Source: Nocardioides malaquae (lineage in GTDB: Bacteria; Actinomycetota; Actinomycetes; Propionibacteriales; Nocardioidaceae). From it: DNA of 64,000 bases. Under the pieces are notes generated by a model, which saw nothing but the letters and a program-made list of their open reading frames with translations, made no database searches and was not told where the DNA came from. This document shows, piece by piece, positions 17,628-25,358 of the stretch. A program made the position numbers and the translations under genes. The stretch is taken from positions 124,001-188,000 of the forward strand of contig NZ_JADCSA010000006.1 in assembly GCF_015070385.1 (NCBI RefSeq), given 5' to 3'. How positions within the stretch are numbered: the first letter of the stretch is position 1; the number at the start of each line of letters is the position of its first letter.

Positions 17628-18758
17628 CTACCAGACGGCCGCGGCCCTCTCGATCCCGGTGAGCATCTCCTCGACCTCGTCGTCGTCCATCGCCCACGGC
17701 GAGAAGCGCAGGATGTCGCCCCGCACGATGAAGTGGAAGCGTTCGCGACGCAACCCCTCGACGAGCCGGGCGAGGCGGTCGGGCGCGGGCCGCAGGGCGA
17801 TGATCGGGCTGACCGGGTCGACCGTGGTCGGCACCGGCTGCAACCCCAGGGAGACGAGGTGGTCGGCGAGCAGCGCCCGGACGCCCATCGCGGCCGCGTG
17901 CACCCGGTCGACGCCGACCTGCGACATCGCATGGGCGGCGGCGCCGGTGGTGACGGCGGCGATCAGCGGGGGCGTACCGGCCTCGAGCAGCGCCACGTCG
18001 TCGCGCAACGGGGCGGTGGGGTCGAACCAGATCGCCGCCTCCGCCGCCTGGACGATGTCGATGCTGGAGGCGCCGTACGCCGGTGGCGTGAGGCGCCGGA
18101 CCAGCTCCGGGGTGAAGGCGGCCACCGCGATCCCGACGGGCCCGAGCAGCCACTTGTGGGCCGAGGCGTAGGCCGCGTCGGCCAGCGCGACGGCCTGCGT
18201 GACGTCGGCGATGCCGAGGTGCTGGCTCACGTCGACCAGCAGCAGTGCCCCGACCTCGTCGCAGGCATGACGCAGGGCGTACAGGTCGGTGGCAGAGCCG
18301 TCGAAGCTCTGGATCGAGGAGACCGTCACCACGGCGGTGCGCTCGGTGACCTGCTCCAGGAGCAGGCCGGTGTCCCACCGCTCGTCGAGAGGCGGCTGCA
18401 CCCGCACCAGCTCGGCGCCGACCTCGCGGGCCCGCACGTGCCAGGCGCGGATGTTGGAGCCGTACTCCACGTCCCAGGTGAGCACCTCGTCGCCGGCGGC
18501 CAACGGCACCGAGCGCGACAGCATCGTGACGACGCTGGAGACGCTGGGCTGGAAGGAGAGCAGGCCCGGCAGGGTGCCCATCAGGGTCGCGACCCGAGCG
18601 CGGGACTCGGCGTACAGGTCGAGCAGGGTGTCGCGCCCGGAGTAGCCACCGGTGTGGTGGGCGTCCACCAGGAGCCGCATGGTCTCGTGGGCGGAGACGC
18701 CGAGCGGGCCGGCGCCGGCCACGTTGAGCTGCCGGGGCAGGTTGGTGGCCCCGACCAT
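17628..18758 (-). CDS. Class V aminotransferase-like PLP enzyme
   Basis: 376 residues from ATG 18758; GTG 18767 in the same frame is an alternative. The fold-type I PLP pattern is clear: LLVDVSQHLG (Asp binding the pyridine nitrogen), YASAHKWLLGPVG with the Schiff-base lysine, and a small C-terminal domain ending DDDEVEEMLTGIE. The nearest families are cysteine desulfurase-like and isopenicillin N epimerase-like proteins. The loop that carries the active-site Cys of true desulfurases is not evident, so desulfurase activity is unlikely. It lies 56 bases after the possible hotdog-fold gene and six bases before the MFS gene on the same strand, consistent with one operon. Substrate unknown. Confidence 0.85.
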   Translation of the reverse strand: MVGATNLPRQLNVAGAGPLGVSAHETMRLLVDAHHTGGYSGRDTLLDLYAESRARVATLMGTLPGLLSFQPSVSSVVTMLSRSVPLAAGDEVLTWDVEYGSNIRAWHVRAREVGAELVRVQPPLDERWDTGLLLEQVTERTAVVTVSSIQSFDGSATDLYALRHACDEVGALLLVDVSQHLGIADVTQAVALADAAYASAHKWLLGPVGIAVAAFTPELVRRLTPPAYGASSIDIVQAAEAAIWFDPTAPLRDDVALLEAGTPPLIAAVTTGAAAHAMSQVGVDRVHAAAMGVRALLADHLVSLGLQPVPTTVDPVSPIIALRPAPDRLARLVEGLRRERFHFIVRGDILRFSPWAMDDDEVEEMLTGIERAAAVW

Positions 18759-18814
18759 CGCCCGCACCGGCGACGGCGTCGTCCCGCGCTCCGCGGCGTC
18801 GGGGGCCCCGGGGC

Positions 18815-19375
18815 CTAGTCGGTCCACACGCCGGCCGTTCGCAGGCTCGCCCGCACCTGGGTGAGGGCCTCGGGGTGCGGGGTCAGGTCGACGAAGCTGG
18901 TGGTGGTGCCGACGACGTCGCCCTGCCCGATCTGCGCGGAGTACTCGACGCGCAGCAGCGAGGGGTGGCGGTGGGCGGTGCGGGCCGCGGTCAACGTCAT
19001 CGTGAGGTCGATGTCCTGGTGGTCGCGCACCGGACGGTTGTGGCGCATGGTGTGGTCGCGCACCCAGACCTCGAACGCCTTCTGCTCGAGGCCGGCGAGC
19101 CAGTGGGTGTGGATGACGACCAGCTGGCCGGCCATCCGGAAGCACGTGGGGGCGGTGAGGTGGAAGCCGCCGACGTCCTCCGGTGAGAGACCGAACTCGT
19201 CGAGGCGCAGCCGCCCGGCCGCGGCCGACGGGGTGAGGGTGATTCCGGTCAGGGAGAACTTGTCCTGGTGGACGCCGTCGGTCAGGTAGTCCGACATCAG
19301 GGGCGTCACGGCCTGCAGGTCAGTCTCGGGGGCCGTGCGCGGGGCAGGCACGGTGATGGGGGCGAAGATCGTCAC
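18815..19375 (-). CDS. Small protein, possibly hotdog-fold (FcoT-like)
   Basis: 186 residues from GTG 19375, with GAGGA nine bases upstream. I do not recognise it with confidence. The central part, with FHLTAPTCFRMAGQLVVIHTH and later DIDLTMTLTAA and LLRVEYSAQIGQGDVVG, has the alternating strand pattern and single long helix of hotdog-fold acyl-CoA or acyl-ACP thioesterases, and recalls the FcoT-like group in layout. No signal peptide or membrane helix. First gene of the operon with the class V aminotransferase and the MFS exporter; a role in processing an acyl or polyketide-like intermediate is possible but speculative. Confidence 0.55.
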   Translation of the reverse strand: MTIFAPITVPAPRTAPETDLQAVTPLMSDYLTDGVHQDKFSLTGITLTPSAAAGRLRLDEFGLSPEDVGGFHLTAPTCFRMAGQLVVIHTHWLAGLEQKAFEVWVRDHTMRHNRPVRDHQDIDLTMTLTAARTAHRHPSLLRVEYSAQIGQGDVVGTTTSFVDLTPHPEALTQVRASLRTAGVWTD

Positions 19376-19605
19376 GATCAGGTCCTCGTTGCTGACGGGG
19401 GAAGGTCAAGCCCGGACGCTAGTCAGTCACTCCTGTCACGGGCATCACCCCAATCGGTGACCTCACCGAAGGAGCTCGGGGGGTTCTTGTGACGCCCGAC
19501 ACGCCAAATGGGGTATGGACGCACTCGATCCGCCTCCTCCTCAACCCCTATTGTGGTGAGGGCGCACGGGGCCGGTGGCCCTCCGCGCTCCGGGAGGACA
19601 TGTTC

Positions 19606-20634
19606 ATGGGGGAACACGAACGCAACGGGCTGGCTGAGGGTGGCATCGAGGGTGTCGGTCCGGTCGGCGAGGTCGTCGACGGCCAGGGATTCGCGCGCGA
19701 CTTCCGCGCGCTGCTGGCTGCTCGCCGCTCGTCGCTGCGTGGGCTCTCGCTGCACCTGACCGAGCGCGGCGTACACGTGAGTACGCCCCTGCTCGCCGCC
19801 TGGCGGTCCGGCACGGCAGCCCCTGCGGGCGTCGACCACCTCACCGCCGTCCGGGTGCTCGAGGAGGTGCTGACCGCGCCCGCGGGCCACCTGTCGCGCT
19901 GGGTCGACCCGACCGCGACCCCGCGGCGCCTCGGTGAGCAGCGTCAGCCCGCGTCGTCGTCCCCGGTCGTCACCGACCTCGCCGCCGACCGCGCACCCGG
20001 TCCGGACGGCGACCTCCTCGCCGTCGAGGAGGTCGGTGGCTCTCGCGACGCCCGCGCCGCGGCCGCCGTCGACCGGGCCCGCACGGCCCTCGGCCTCGAA
20101 CGCACCGGGCAGCTCGTCGAGCGCAGCGTCGACCTGGTGCTCGAGCTCGACGCCCGGGGCGTGGAGCGCCGGATCACCCAGCGCACGGAGTGGGTCGCCC
20201 AGGTCGACGGCGTCGACACCTTTCCCGCCGTGCTGATCACCGCCTCCCCCAGCCGGAGTCGGGCCCGGGTGGAGCCGGTGAGTGGTTGCCGCCTCGGACC
20301 CACCTACTCCGACCTCGCCGACGGCGTCTTCGCCGCGGCCCTGGTGCTGCCCGTGCCGCTGCGGGCCCAGGAGAGCGTGACCACGGTGCACCGCACCCAC
20401 CTGCCCGAGGACGTCGCTCCCGACACCGTCTACGAGCACCGGCTCCTGCACCGCGCCGAGCGGATCAGTGTGGCCGTGGTCTTCGACCCCGAGCACGCCC
20501 CGAGCACCTGGCAGGGGTTCAGCCGTGACGACGTGGAGGAGCGCGCCGGTGAGGTGGTGCCCCAGGGGGGCGTCGCGCGGGTGGCCCGCGACGACTTCGG
20601 TCCGGGCGTGGTGGGGCTCCGCTGGACGTGGTGA
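19606..20634 (+). CDS. Helix-turn-helix-like protein of unknown function
   Basis: 342 residues. ATG 19606 is preferred because GGAGG stands eight bases upstream; an open frame reaches back to 19489. Residues about 25-75 (ARDFRALLAARRSSLRGLSL then VSTPLLAAWRSGT) resemble the atypical XRE-like DNA-binding region of some actinobacterial regulators, in which YISLSTLWRWRRG-type recognition helices are replaced by LLAAWRSG. The C-terminal 200 residues are beta-rich, with RRITQRTEWVAQVDGVD, and match no family I know. Divergent from the hotdog/aminotransferase/MFS operon across 230 bases; it could regulate that operon or itself. TATTGT at 19549-19554 is a possible -10 element. Confidence 0.6.
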   Translation: MGEHERNGLAEGGIEGVGPVGEVVDGQGFARDFRALLAARRSSLRGLSLHLTERGVHVSTPLLAAWRSGTAAPAGVDHLTAVRVLEEVLTAPAGHLSRWVDPTATPRRLGEQRQPASSSPVVTDLAADRAPGPDGDLLAVEEVGGSRDARAAAAVDRARTALGLERTGQLVERSVDLVLELDARGVERRITQRTEWVAQVDGVDTFPAVLITASPSRSRARVEPVSGCRLGPTYSDLADGVFAAALVLPVPLRAQESVTTVHRTHLPEDVAPDTVYEHRLLHRAERISVAVVFDPEHAPSTWQGFSRDDVEERAGEVVPQGGVARVARDDFGPGVVGLRWTW

Positions 20635-20705
20635 CGGCTGCACCGGGATGCGCGTGACGGCCGGCGCTCGGCTGCGGGTGACCGATGTCGCGTAGGTGAG
20701 AAATC

Positions 20706-20733
20706 TTGCTCGCTCGCCGCGGGCGACTACCGT
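20706..20733 (+). promoter_or_regulatory. Promoter of the first DEAD-box helicase gene
   Basis: TTGCTC (20706-20711), 16-base spacer, TACCGT (20728-20733), then six bases to the ATG at 20740, so the mRNA is probably leaderless or has a very short leader. Confidence 0.6.
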
Positions 20734-20739
20734 GGAGCC

Positions 20740-22539
20740 ATGAGTGACTCTGCGCCTGGCCCTGCCGTCGACACCACGGAGGGCGAGGCAGCCCTCACCT
20801 TCGCCGACCTCGGCCTCGACCCCAAGGTCCTCAAGGCGATCACGGCGGTCGGCTACGAGACCCCCTCGCCGATCCAGGCAGCCACGATCCCCACCCTGCT
20901 CGAGGGCCGCGACGTCGTCGGCCTCGCCCAGACCGGCACCGGCAAGACGGCCGCCTTCGCGCTGCCGATCCTCTCCAACCTCGACCTGTCGCAGAAGACG
21001 CCGCAGGCGCTGGTGCTTGCCCCGACCCGCGAGCTCGCGCTCCAGGTCTCGGAGGCGTTCGAGCGCTACTCCGCCAAGCTGCCCGGCGTCCGGGTGCTGC
21101 CGGTCTACGGCGGCCAGGGCTACGGCGTGCAGCTCTCCGCGCTGCGCCGTGGCGTGCACGTCGTGGTCGGCACCCCGGGCCGGATCATGGACCACCTGGA
21201 GAAGGGCACGCTCGACCTGAGCGAGCTGAAGTTCCTGGTGCTCGACGAGGCCGACGAGATGCTCAAGATGGGCTTCGCCGAGGACGTCGAGACGATCCTG
21301 GCCGACACCCCTGACACCAAGCAGGTCGCGCTCTTCTCCGCGACGATGCCGGCCCAGATCCGCCGCATCTCGAAGAAGCACCTCAACGACCCGGCCGAGG
21401 TCACGGTCAAGACGAAGACGACCACGTCGGCCAACATCACCCAGCGCTACCTGATGGTCAGCTATCCGCAGAAGGTCGACGCGCTGACCCGTATCCTCGA
21501 GGTCGAGAACTTCGAGGCGATGATCATCTTCGTGCGCACCAAGCAGGTCACCGAGGTGCTCGCCGAGAAGCTGCGCGCCCGCGGCTACAACGCCGCCGCG
21601 ATCAACGGCGACGTCGCCCAGGTGCAGCGCGAGCGCACCATCAACCAGCTGCGCGACGCCAAGCTCGACATCCTCGTCGCCACCGACGTCGCCGCCCGCG
21701 GCCTCGACGTCGAGCGGATCAGCCACGTCGTCAACTTCGACATCCCCACCGACACCGAGTCCTACGTGCACCGCATCGGCCGCACCGGCCGCGCCGGGCG
21801 TACGGGTGACTCGATCGCCTTCGTCACCCCGCGTGAGCGCCACCTGTTGCGCGCGATCGAGAAGGCCACCCGCCAGCCGCTGACCCAGATGCAGCTGCCG
21901 AGCGTCGACGACGTCAACCAGACGCGTCTCTCCCGCTTCGACGACGCCATCACCGCGGCGCTGGCCGAGGGCGACAAGATCGAGTTCTTCCGCGACGTCG
22001 TCAAGCACTACGTCGCCGAGTACGACGTGCCCGAGGTCGACGTGGCTGCCGCCCTGGTCTCGGTCATGCAGGGCGACCAGCCGCTGCTGCTCGACCCCAA
22101 GCAGGAGGTGCTGCACACGCCGCGCGAGCGCGACGACCGTGGCGGCGACCGCCGCGACCGTGGCGGGCGTCCCGAGCGTGGCGAGCGCCGCGACCGTGCT
22201 CCGCGCCAGCAGCGCGACGACCTCGTCACCTACCGCATCTCGGTCGGCAAGCGCCACAAGGTCGAGCCCCGCCAGATCGTCGGCGCGCTCGCCAACGAGG
22301 GGGGCCTGGGCCGCAGCGACTTCGGCCGCATCGACATCCGGATGGACCACTCGCTGGTCGACCTTCCCGCCAACCTCCCGGCCGACGCCTGGGACAAGCT
22401 GCGCGACACCCGCATCTCCGGCAAGCTCATCGAGCTCGCCAAGGACAACGGTCCCAAGCGCGACGGCGGCTACAAGAAGCGCGAGGGCGGCTACGACAAG
22501 CGCGAGGGCGGCTACAAGAAGCCCCGCCACAAGGGCTGA
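20740..22539 (+). CDS. deaD: DEAD-box RNA helicase with DbpA-like RNA-binding domain
   Basis: 599 residues. Q motif (FADLGLDPKVLKAI...PSPIQ), motif I AQTGTGKT, Ia PTRELA, II DEAD, III SAT, then the second RecA domain with ARGLD (V) and HRIGRTGRAG (VI). After an arginine/aspartate-rich hinge (RDDRGGDRRDRGG) a DbpA-type RNA-binding domain follows at about residues 490-565 (RISVGKRHKVEPRQIVGAL, FGRIDIRMD). The tail ends with repeats GGYKKREGGYDKREGGYKK. This is the CsdA/DeaD architecture: ATP-dependent unwinding of structured RNA in ribosome assembly and cold adaptation. Monocistronic; a GC-rich hairpin follows 50 bases after the stop. Confidence 0.95.
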   Translation: MSDSAPGPAVDTTEGEAALTFADLGLDPKVLKAITAVGYETPSPIQAATIPTLLEGRDVVGLAQTGTGKTAAFALPILSNLDLSQKTPQALVLAPTRELALQVSEAFERYSAKLPGVRVLPVYGGQGYGVQLSALRRGVHVVVGTPGRIMDHLEKGTLDLSELKFLVLDEADEMLKMGFAEDVETILADTPDTKQVALFSATMPAQIRRISKKHLNDPAEVTVKTKTTTSANITQRYLMVSYPQKVDALTRILEVENFEAMIIFVRTKQVTEVLAEKLRARGYNAAAINGDVAQVQRERTINQLRDAKLDILVATDVAARGLDVERISHVVNFDIPTDTESYVHRIGRTGRAGRTGDSIAFVTPRERHLLRAIEKATRQPLTQMQLPSVDDVNQTRLSRFDDAITAALAEGDKIEFFRDVVKHYVAEYDVPEVDVAAALVSVMQGDQPLLLDPKQEVLHTPRERDDRGGDRRDRGGRPERGERRDRAPRQQRDDLVTYRISVGKRHKVEPRQIVGALANEGGLGRSDFGRIDIRMDHSLVDLPANLPADAWDKLRDTRISGKLIELAKDNGPKRDGGYKKREGGYDKREGGYKKPRHKG

Positions 22540-22588
22540 CCCCCCTCGCCCTCACGGGCGTTGTCGGGTGAGCCTGTCTACTCAGGTG

Positions 22589-22620
22589 CCGGCCCCGCAT
22601 CCCGTGTTGGGATGGGCCGG
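22589..22620 (+). terminator. GC-rich hairpin after the helicase gene
   Basis: CCGGCC...CATCCC pairs with GGGATG GGCCGG around a GTGTT loop. It separates the helicase gene from the lipoprotein gene; no T-run. Confidence 0.5.
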
Positions 22621-22654
22621 TCGGCTCCACGGTGGCGCTGGCTGAGGGGGAACG

Positions 22655-23368
22655 ATGGGTCGACGGTCGTGCCTGGCTGCGGGAGTGGCGCTGCTCGTCG
22701 TGGTGGTGTCGACGGGGTGCTCGCTCGCTGGCGAGGTGCTCGGCACGGAGGACCTCGACAACCCCACGGGCCGGTGCGTACTGCTCAACCGGGCGTACGA
22801 CCGGGCCGTCCTCACCCCGGTCGCACCGCTCGACGGCACTGCGGATGACGTAGTGGACGACGCGCCGACCCTGCCCGCCACGCGGGTCAGTGCCGAGGAC
22901 CTTGACGCACTCGCCGCGGGGCCGAGCACGCGGGCGGGAGCGGAGGCGTACGCCCTGGGCTGGGCGACGCACGCGCTCGACTCCCGCGACTTGGGGGACC
23001 TGCAGTCGTTGCTGCAGCGGCACGGACCACGTCTGCCCGAGCAGCAGGTGGAGGGGCTGACGAAGAGCCACTGCGACGCCTGGGTGTCGGCGGGGAAGCG
23101 TCGGCTCGACCACGACCGGGCGGTCTGGGTGCGCTCGGTCGCGACGGGCGACGACCAGCAGGTGCAGGTGGAGCTGGCCGGCGCGGTGACCTGGCGGTCG
23201 CACCCGCAGCCGGTGCAGGACCTCTCGATGCGGATCGATGTCGAGCACGGGGAGGCGGGATGGCAGCTCGTCGCGGTCCAGGGGCCGCGGACCGTCTCGA
23301 CGGCCTACCCGCTGGAACCCCGGGTGGGGCCGCCCCCGGGCGACGGGTGGCGCCGCGCGACCCCATGA
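22655..23368 (+). CDS. Predicted lipoprotein of unknown function
   Basis: 237 residues, ATG 22655 with GAGGGGG five bases upstream. The N-terminus is a lipoprotein signal peptide with lipobox VSTGC (Cys22), so the protein should be anchored on the outer face of the membrane. Cys42 and Cys140 may form a disulfide. The rest (AEAYALGWATHALDSRDL, later VWVRSVATGDDQQVQVEL) is mixed helix then strand, as in NTF2-like or Mce-associated accessory domains, but I cannot name a family. Confidence 0.75.
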   Translation: MGRRSCLAAGVALLVVVVSTGCSLAGEVLGTEDLDNPTGRCVLLNRAYDRAVLTPVAPLDGTADDVVDDAPTLPATRVSAEDLDALAAGPSTRAGAEAYALGWATHALDSRDLGDLQSLLQRHGPRLPEQQVEGLTKSHCDAWVSAGKRRLDHDRAVWVRSVATGDDQQVQVELAGAVTWRSHPQPVQDLSMRIDVEHGEAGWQLVAVQGPRTVSTAYPLEPRVGPPPGDGWRRATP

Positions 23369-23383
23369 GACGAGCCGCCTGCG

Positions 23384-23439
23384 CAAGTGGTGGAGCGGAG
23401 ACGCGGTGCGGGGCGCAGCCGTCTCCGAGCCACCAGTTG
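23384..23439. repeat. Imperfect 20-base inverted repeat
   Basis: Arms 23384-23403 and 23420-23439 match at 17 of 20 positions around a 16-base loop; inner arms CGGAGACG/CGTCTCCG are perfect. It follows the lipoprotein stop by 15 bases and is probably its terminator. Confidence 0.6.
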
Positions 23440-23458
23440 GTGCGTAGCCCCCGAAATG

Positions 23459-23517
23459 GCAACTGTCGAGATGATGTGGCCGCCACTGGCGTGTCGGCTC
23501 ATCATCCCGACAGTTGC
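23459..23517. repeat. 18-base inverted repeat between convergent genes
   Basis: Arms 23459-23476 (GCAACTGTCGAGATGATG) and 23500-23517 match at 17 of 18 positions around a 23-base loop. It lies between the lipoprotein and yceI 3' ends. Two unrelated stem-loops side by side in a 184-base gap is unusual. Confidence 0.65.
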
Positions 23518-23552
23518 GGGACTCAGGTCGCGGCGCTGAGGCCGCGCGTGGG

Positions 23553-24146
23553 TCAGGCGTTCTTGATCGCCGAGACGTCGAACTCGAGCTTGATCTTCTC
23601 GGAGACGAGGACGCCACCGGTCTCGAGCGCGGCGTTCCAGGTGAGGTCCCAGTCCTTGCGGTTGATCGCGGTCTGGCCCTCGAAGCCGATGCGGACGTTG
23701 CCGAAGGGGTCCTGGGCGGAGCCGTTCTCCTCGAAGACGATCGTGACGGGCTTGGAGACGCCCTTGATCGTGAGGTCGCCGGTGACCTCCCAGTCGGTGC
23801 CGTCGCGCTCGACCTTGGTCGAGGTGAAGGTGATGGTGGGGTTGTTGTCGGCGTCGAAGAAGTCGGCGGAGCGCAGGTGGCCGTCGCGGTCCTCGGAGCC
23901 GGTGTCGATGCTGGCGGTCTGGATGGTCACGGAGACCGACGAGTTGGCCGGGTTGGCGGTGTCGACGTGCGCGGTGCCGGAGAAGTCGGTGAACTGGCCG
24001 CGGACCGTGGTGACCATGGCGTGGCGGGCCGAGAAGCCGAGGCGGGTGTGCGACGGGTCGATGGTGTAGTCGCCGGTGATGTCCTGCACGGCCTGCGTGG
24101 GGGCGTCGAAGGTCTCGGTGTTCTTGCTGCGGTTGAAGATGCCCAT
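23553..24146 (-). CDS. YceI family protein
   Basis: 197 residues, ATG 24146 with GGGAG about ten bases upstream. The YceI lipocalin-like beta barrel is evident from GDYTIDPSHTRLGFSARHAM near the N-terminus, VRGQFTDFSGTA, DGHLRSADFFDA and LTIKGVSKPVTI. YceI proteins bind isoprenoid-like lipids. Unlike periplasmic members, this one has no signal peptide (it starts MGIFNRSKNTETFD), so it should be cytoplasmic, as in many actinobacterial paralogues. The GTTCAAC direct repeat just upstream may be its regulatory site. Monocistronic. Confidence 0.92.
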   Translation of the reverse strand: MGIFNRSKNTETFDAPTQAVQDITGDYTIDPSHTRLGFSARHAMVTTVRGQFTDFSGTAHVDTANPANSSVSVTIQTASIDTGSEDRDGHLRSADFFDADNNPTITFTSTKVERDGTDWEVTGDLTIKGVSKPVTIVFEENGSAQDPFGNVRIGFEGQTAINRKDWDLTWNAALETGGVLVSEKIKLEFDVSAIKNA

Positions 24147-24177
24147 GGTGGTGGCTCCCGAAGTCGTGGTGGTTGTT

Positions 24178-24191
24178 GTTCAACGTTCAAC
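24178..24191. promoter_or_regulatory. GTTCAAC tandem repeat upstream of yceI
   Basis: Two adjacent copies of GTTCAAC, 32-45 bases before the yceI start, in an AT-richer stretch. It may be a binding site for a regulator; none is encoded next to it. Confidence 0.35.
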
Positions 24192-24280
24192 TAAGTAACA
24201 GGATGGCACGGGTGGCCATTCCGCGCAAGTGTGTGAGGCGGGTCACTCCATCCTGACGCGGTGCGGCAGGCGGACGCGAC

Positions 24281-24310
24281 GAAGCCCCGCAGTGAACACT
24301 GCGGGGCTTC
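24281..24310 (-). terminator. Hairpin terminator after the 44-residue gene
   Basis: GAAGCCCCGCAGTG (24281-24294) pairs perfectly with CACTGCGGGGCTTC (24297-24310) around a two-base AA gap (the tip pairs must open). It lies 27 bases beyond the small gene's stop on the minus strand. Confidence 0.8.
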
Positions 24311-24336
24311 GGTTGGATGAGTCGTGTCGTACGCCG

Positions 24337-24471
24337 TCAGGCGGGGCGTGTGGCGTCGGTGGGGGGCTGGGTGTGCCAGCGGGCCTCCATGTGGACCCGA
24401 CCCTCGCGGTCGCGCACCGGCACCCAGGTCATCTCGACCGGGCGGCCGTGAAGCGGCTTCACGTTGACCAT
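24337..24471 (-). CDS. 44-residue conserved-looking small protein
   Basis: A short frame from ATG 24471 to TGA 24337-24339, preceded by a near-perfect ribosome site AGGAGGT five bases before the ATG and followed by a strong hairpin. The product begins MVNVKPLHGRPVEMTWVPV, continues with RDREGRVHMEARWHTQ and ends TRPA; it is soluble, basic and has no cysteine. The ribosome site, terminator and actinobacterial codon use argue that it is a real gene. Function unknown; the WVPVRDREG...MEARW pattern looks like a tiny two-strand fold. Confidence 0.7.
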   Translation of the reverse strand: MVNVKPLHGRPVEMTWVPVRDREGRVHMEARWHTQPPTDATRPA

Positions 24472-24536
24472 GGGTCACCTCCTGTTCACCTTCTGTTCAC
24501 CTAACCTAGCACGCCGGTAGTGCCCGTGGACGACAA

Positions 24537-24570
24537 CAGGCCCTCGCTGCATGGGGTCAGCGAGGGCCTG
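24537..24570 (-). terminator. Perfect 13-bp hairpin after pirin gene
   Basis: CAGGCCCTCGCTG (24537-24549) and its reverse complement (24558-24570) with an eight-base loop, 54 bases beyond the pirin stop on the minus strand. Confidence 0.8.
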
Positions 24571-24624
24571 CGTGCCTGCTCAGGCGAGCGGGCGGTCAAC
24601 CCGCTCAGCGGGTCTGCGGAGGAT

Positions 24625-25341
24625 CTACCCCGGGTTCGGCGGCCCAAACGTCCAGATCAGGACGTCGCTCTCGCGGGTCGGGGTGAGCGTGGCCTCCACG
24701 TCGTCGGCCTCGGTGACGCGCAGCGCGTCACCGGCGCCCAGCACGACCGCCTCGCCGCCCGCCGGTTGCCACCGCACCTCGCCCGAGGCCACGAAGAGGT
24801 GCTGCATCGGGCAGACCGGATGGTCGTGGGGCTCGCCCGGCGCCAGGGTGCCGGCCCACAGGGTGGCCCCGGCTGTGCCGATCGGCACCTGGGCGCCCAC
24901 GCCCGCCACCGGCGTCAGCCGGCCCGAGCGCATGCCCGAGGCGACGAACGTCGCCGGGGGACCGTCGGGCTCGTCGGGCACCAGCCAGGTCTGCACGAAG
25001 CGGGTCGGCTCGGGTGAGGTGTCCGCGAACTCCGAGTGGCGGATCCCGCTGCCGGCCGACTGCACCTGCACCGTGCCCGCGGGGAGCAGGGTCCGGTGCC
25101 CCAGGGAGTCGGTGTGCACCAGCTGACCGTGCAGCACCCAGGTCACCAGCTCGACGCCGGAGTGGGTGTGCTCCTCGAAGCCGGCGCCCCACGACAAGCG
25201 GTGGTCGTCGTGGCAGCGCATCGGTCCGAAGGCGAGGTTGTCGGGGTCGTAGTGCTCCCCGAACGAGAAGGAGTGGCGCGTGACCCGGTCCGCCGACTGG
25301 GTCGCGCACCTTTCGGATCCGGGGTACAGGCGCGTCTGCAT
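24625..25341 (-). CDS. Pirin family protein
   Basis: 238 residues from ATG 25341, chosen because an earlier ATG (25377) would run into the divergent GH1 gene and lies outside the usual pirin N-terminus. The bicupin pattern is visible: HSFSFGEHYDPDNLAFGPMR, then GFEEHTHSGVELVTWVLHG with metal-binding His residues, GSGIRHSEF, and a second cupin with PHDHPVCPMQHLFVASGE. Pirins bind iron; some oxidise quercetin, others act as redox-linked regulators. This one is monocistronic, only 17 bases from the divergent GH1 start. Confidence 0.93.
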   Translation of the reverse strand: MQTRLYPGSERCATQSADRVTRHSFSFGEHYDPDNLAFGPMRCHDDHRLSWGAGFEEHTHSGVELVTWVLHGQLVHTDSLGHRTLLPAGTVQVQSAGSGIRHSEFADTSPEPTRFVQTWLVPDEPDGPPATFVASGMRSGRLTPVAGVGAQVPIGTAGATLWAGTLAPGEPHDHPVCPMQHLFVASGEVRWQPAGGEAVVLGAGDALRVTEADDVEATLTPTRESDVLIWTFGPPNPG

Positions 25342-25346
25342 GCGGT

Positions 25347-25352
25347 TATCGT
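25347..25352 (+). promoter_or_regulatory. -10 box of leaderless GH1 mRNA
   Basis: TATCGT ends six bases before the GTG at 25359. Its complement GATAAC sits five bases before the pirin ATG, so the two -10 elements of the divergent genes overlap in a 17-base gap. Confidence 0.6.
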
Positions 25353-25358
25353 CCTCGG

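Noticed and set aside
15810-18818. 1002-codon plus-strand frame opposite the MFS and aminotransferase genes
   Set aside because: His/Gly/Arg/Asp-rich shadow translation, no ribosome site, no motif; the minus strand carries well-formed proteins.
19423-22530. 1035-codon minus-strand frame opposite the regulator-like and helicase genes
   Set aside because: Shadow of the DEAD-box gene in a high-GC context; composition is biased to Val/Leu/Gly/Asp with no fold signal.
24281-24310. Hairpin as a riboswitch or attenuator for yceI
   Set aside because: It lies upstream of the yceI promoter region and downstream of the 44-residue gene, so a terminator is the simpler reading.
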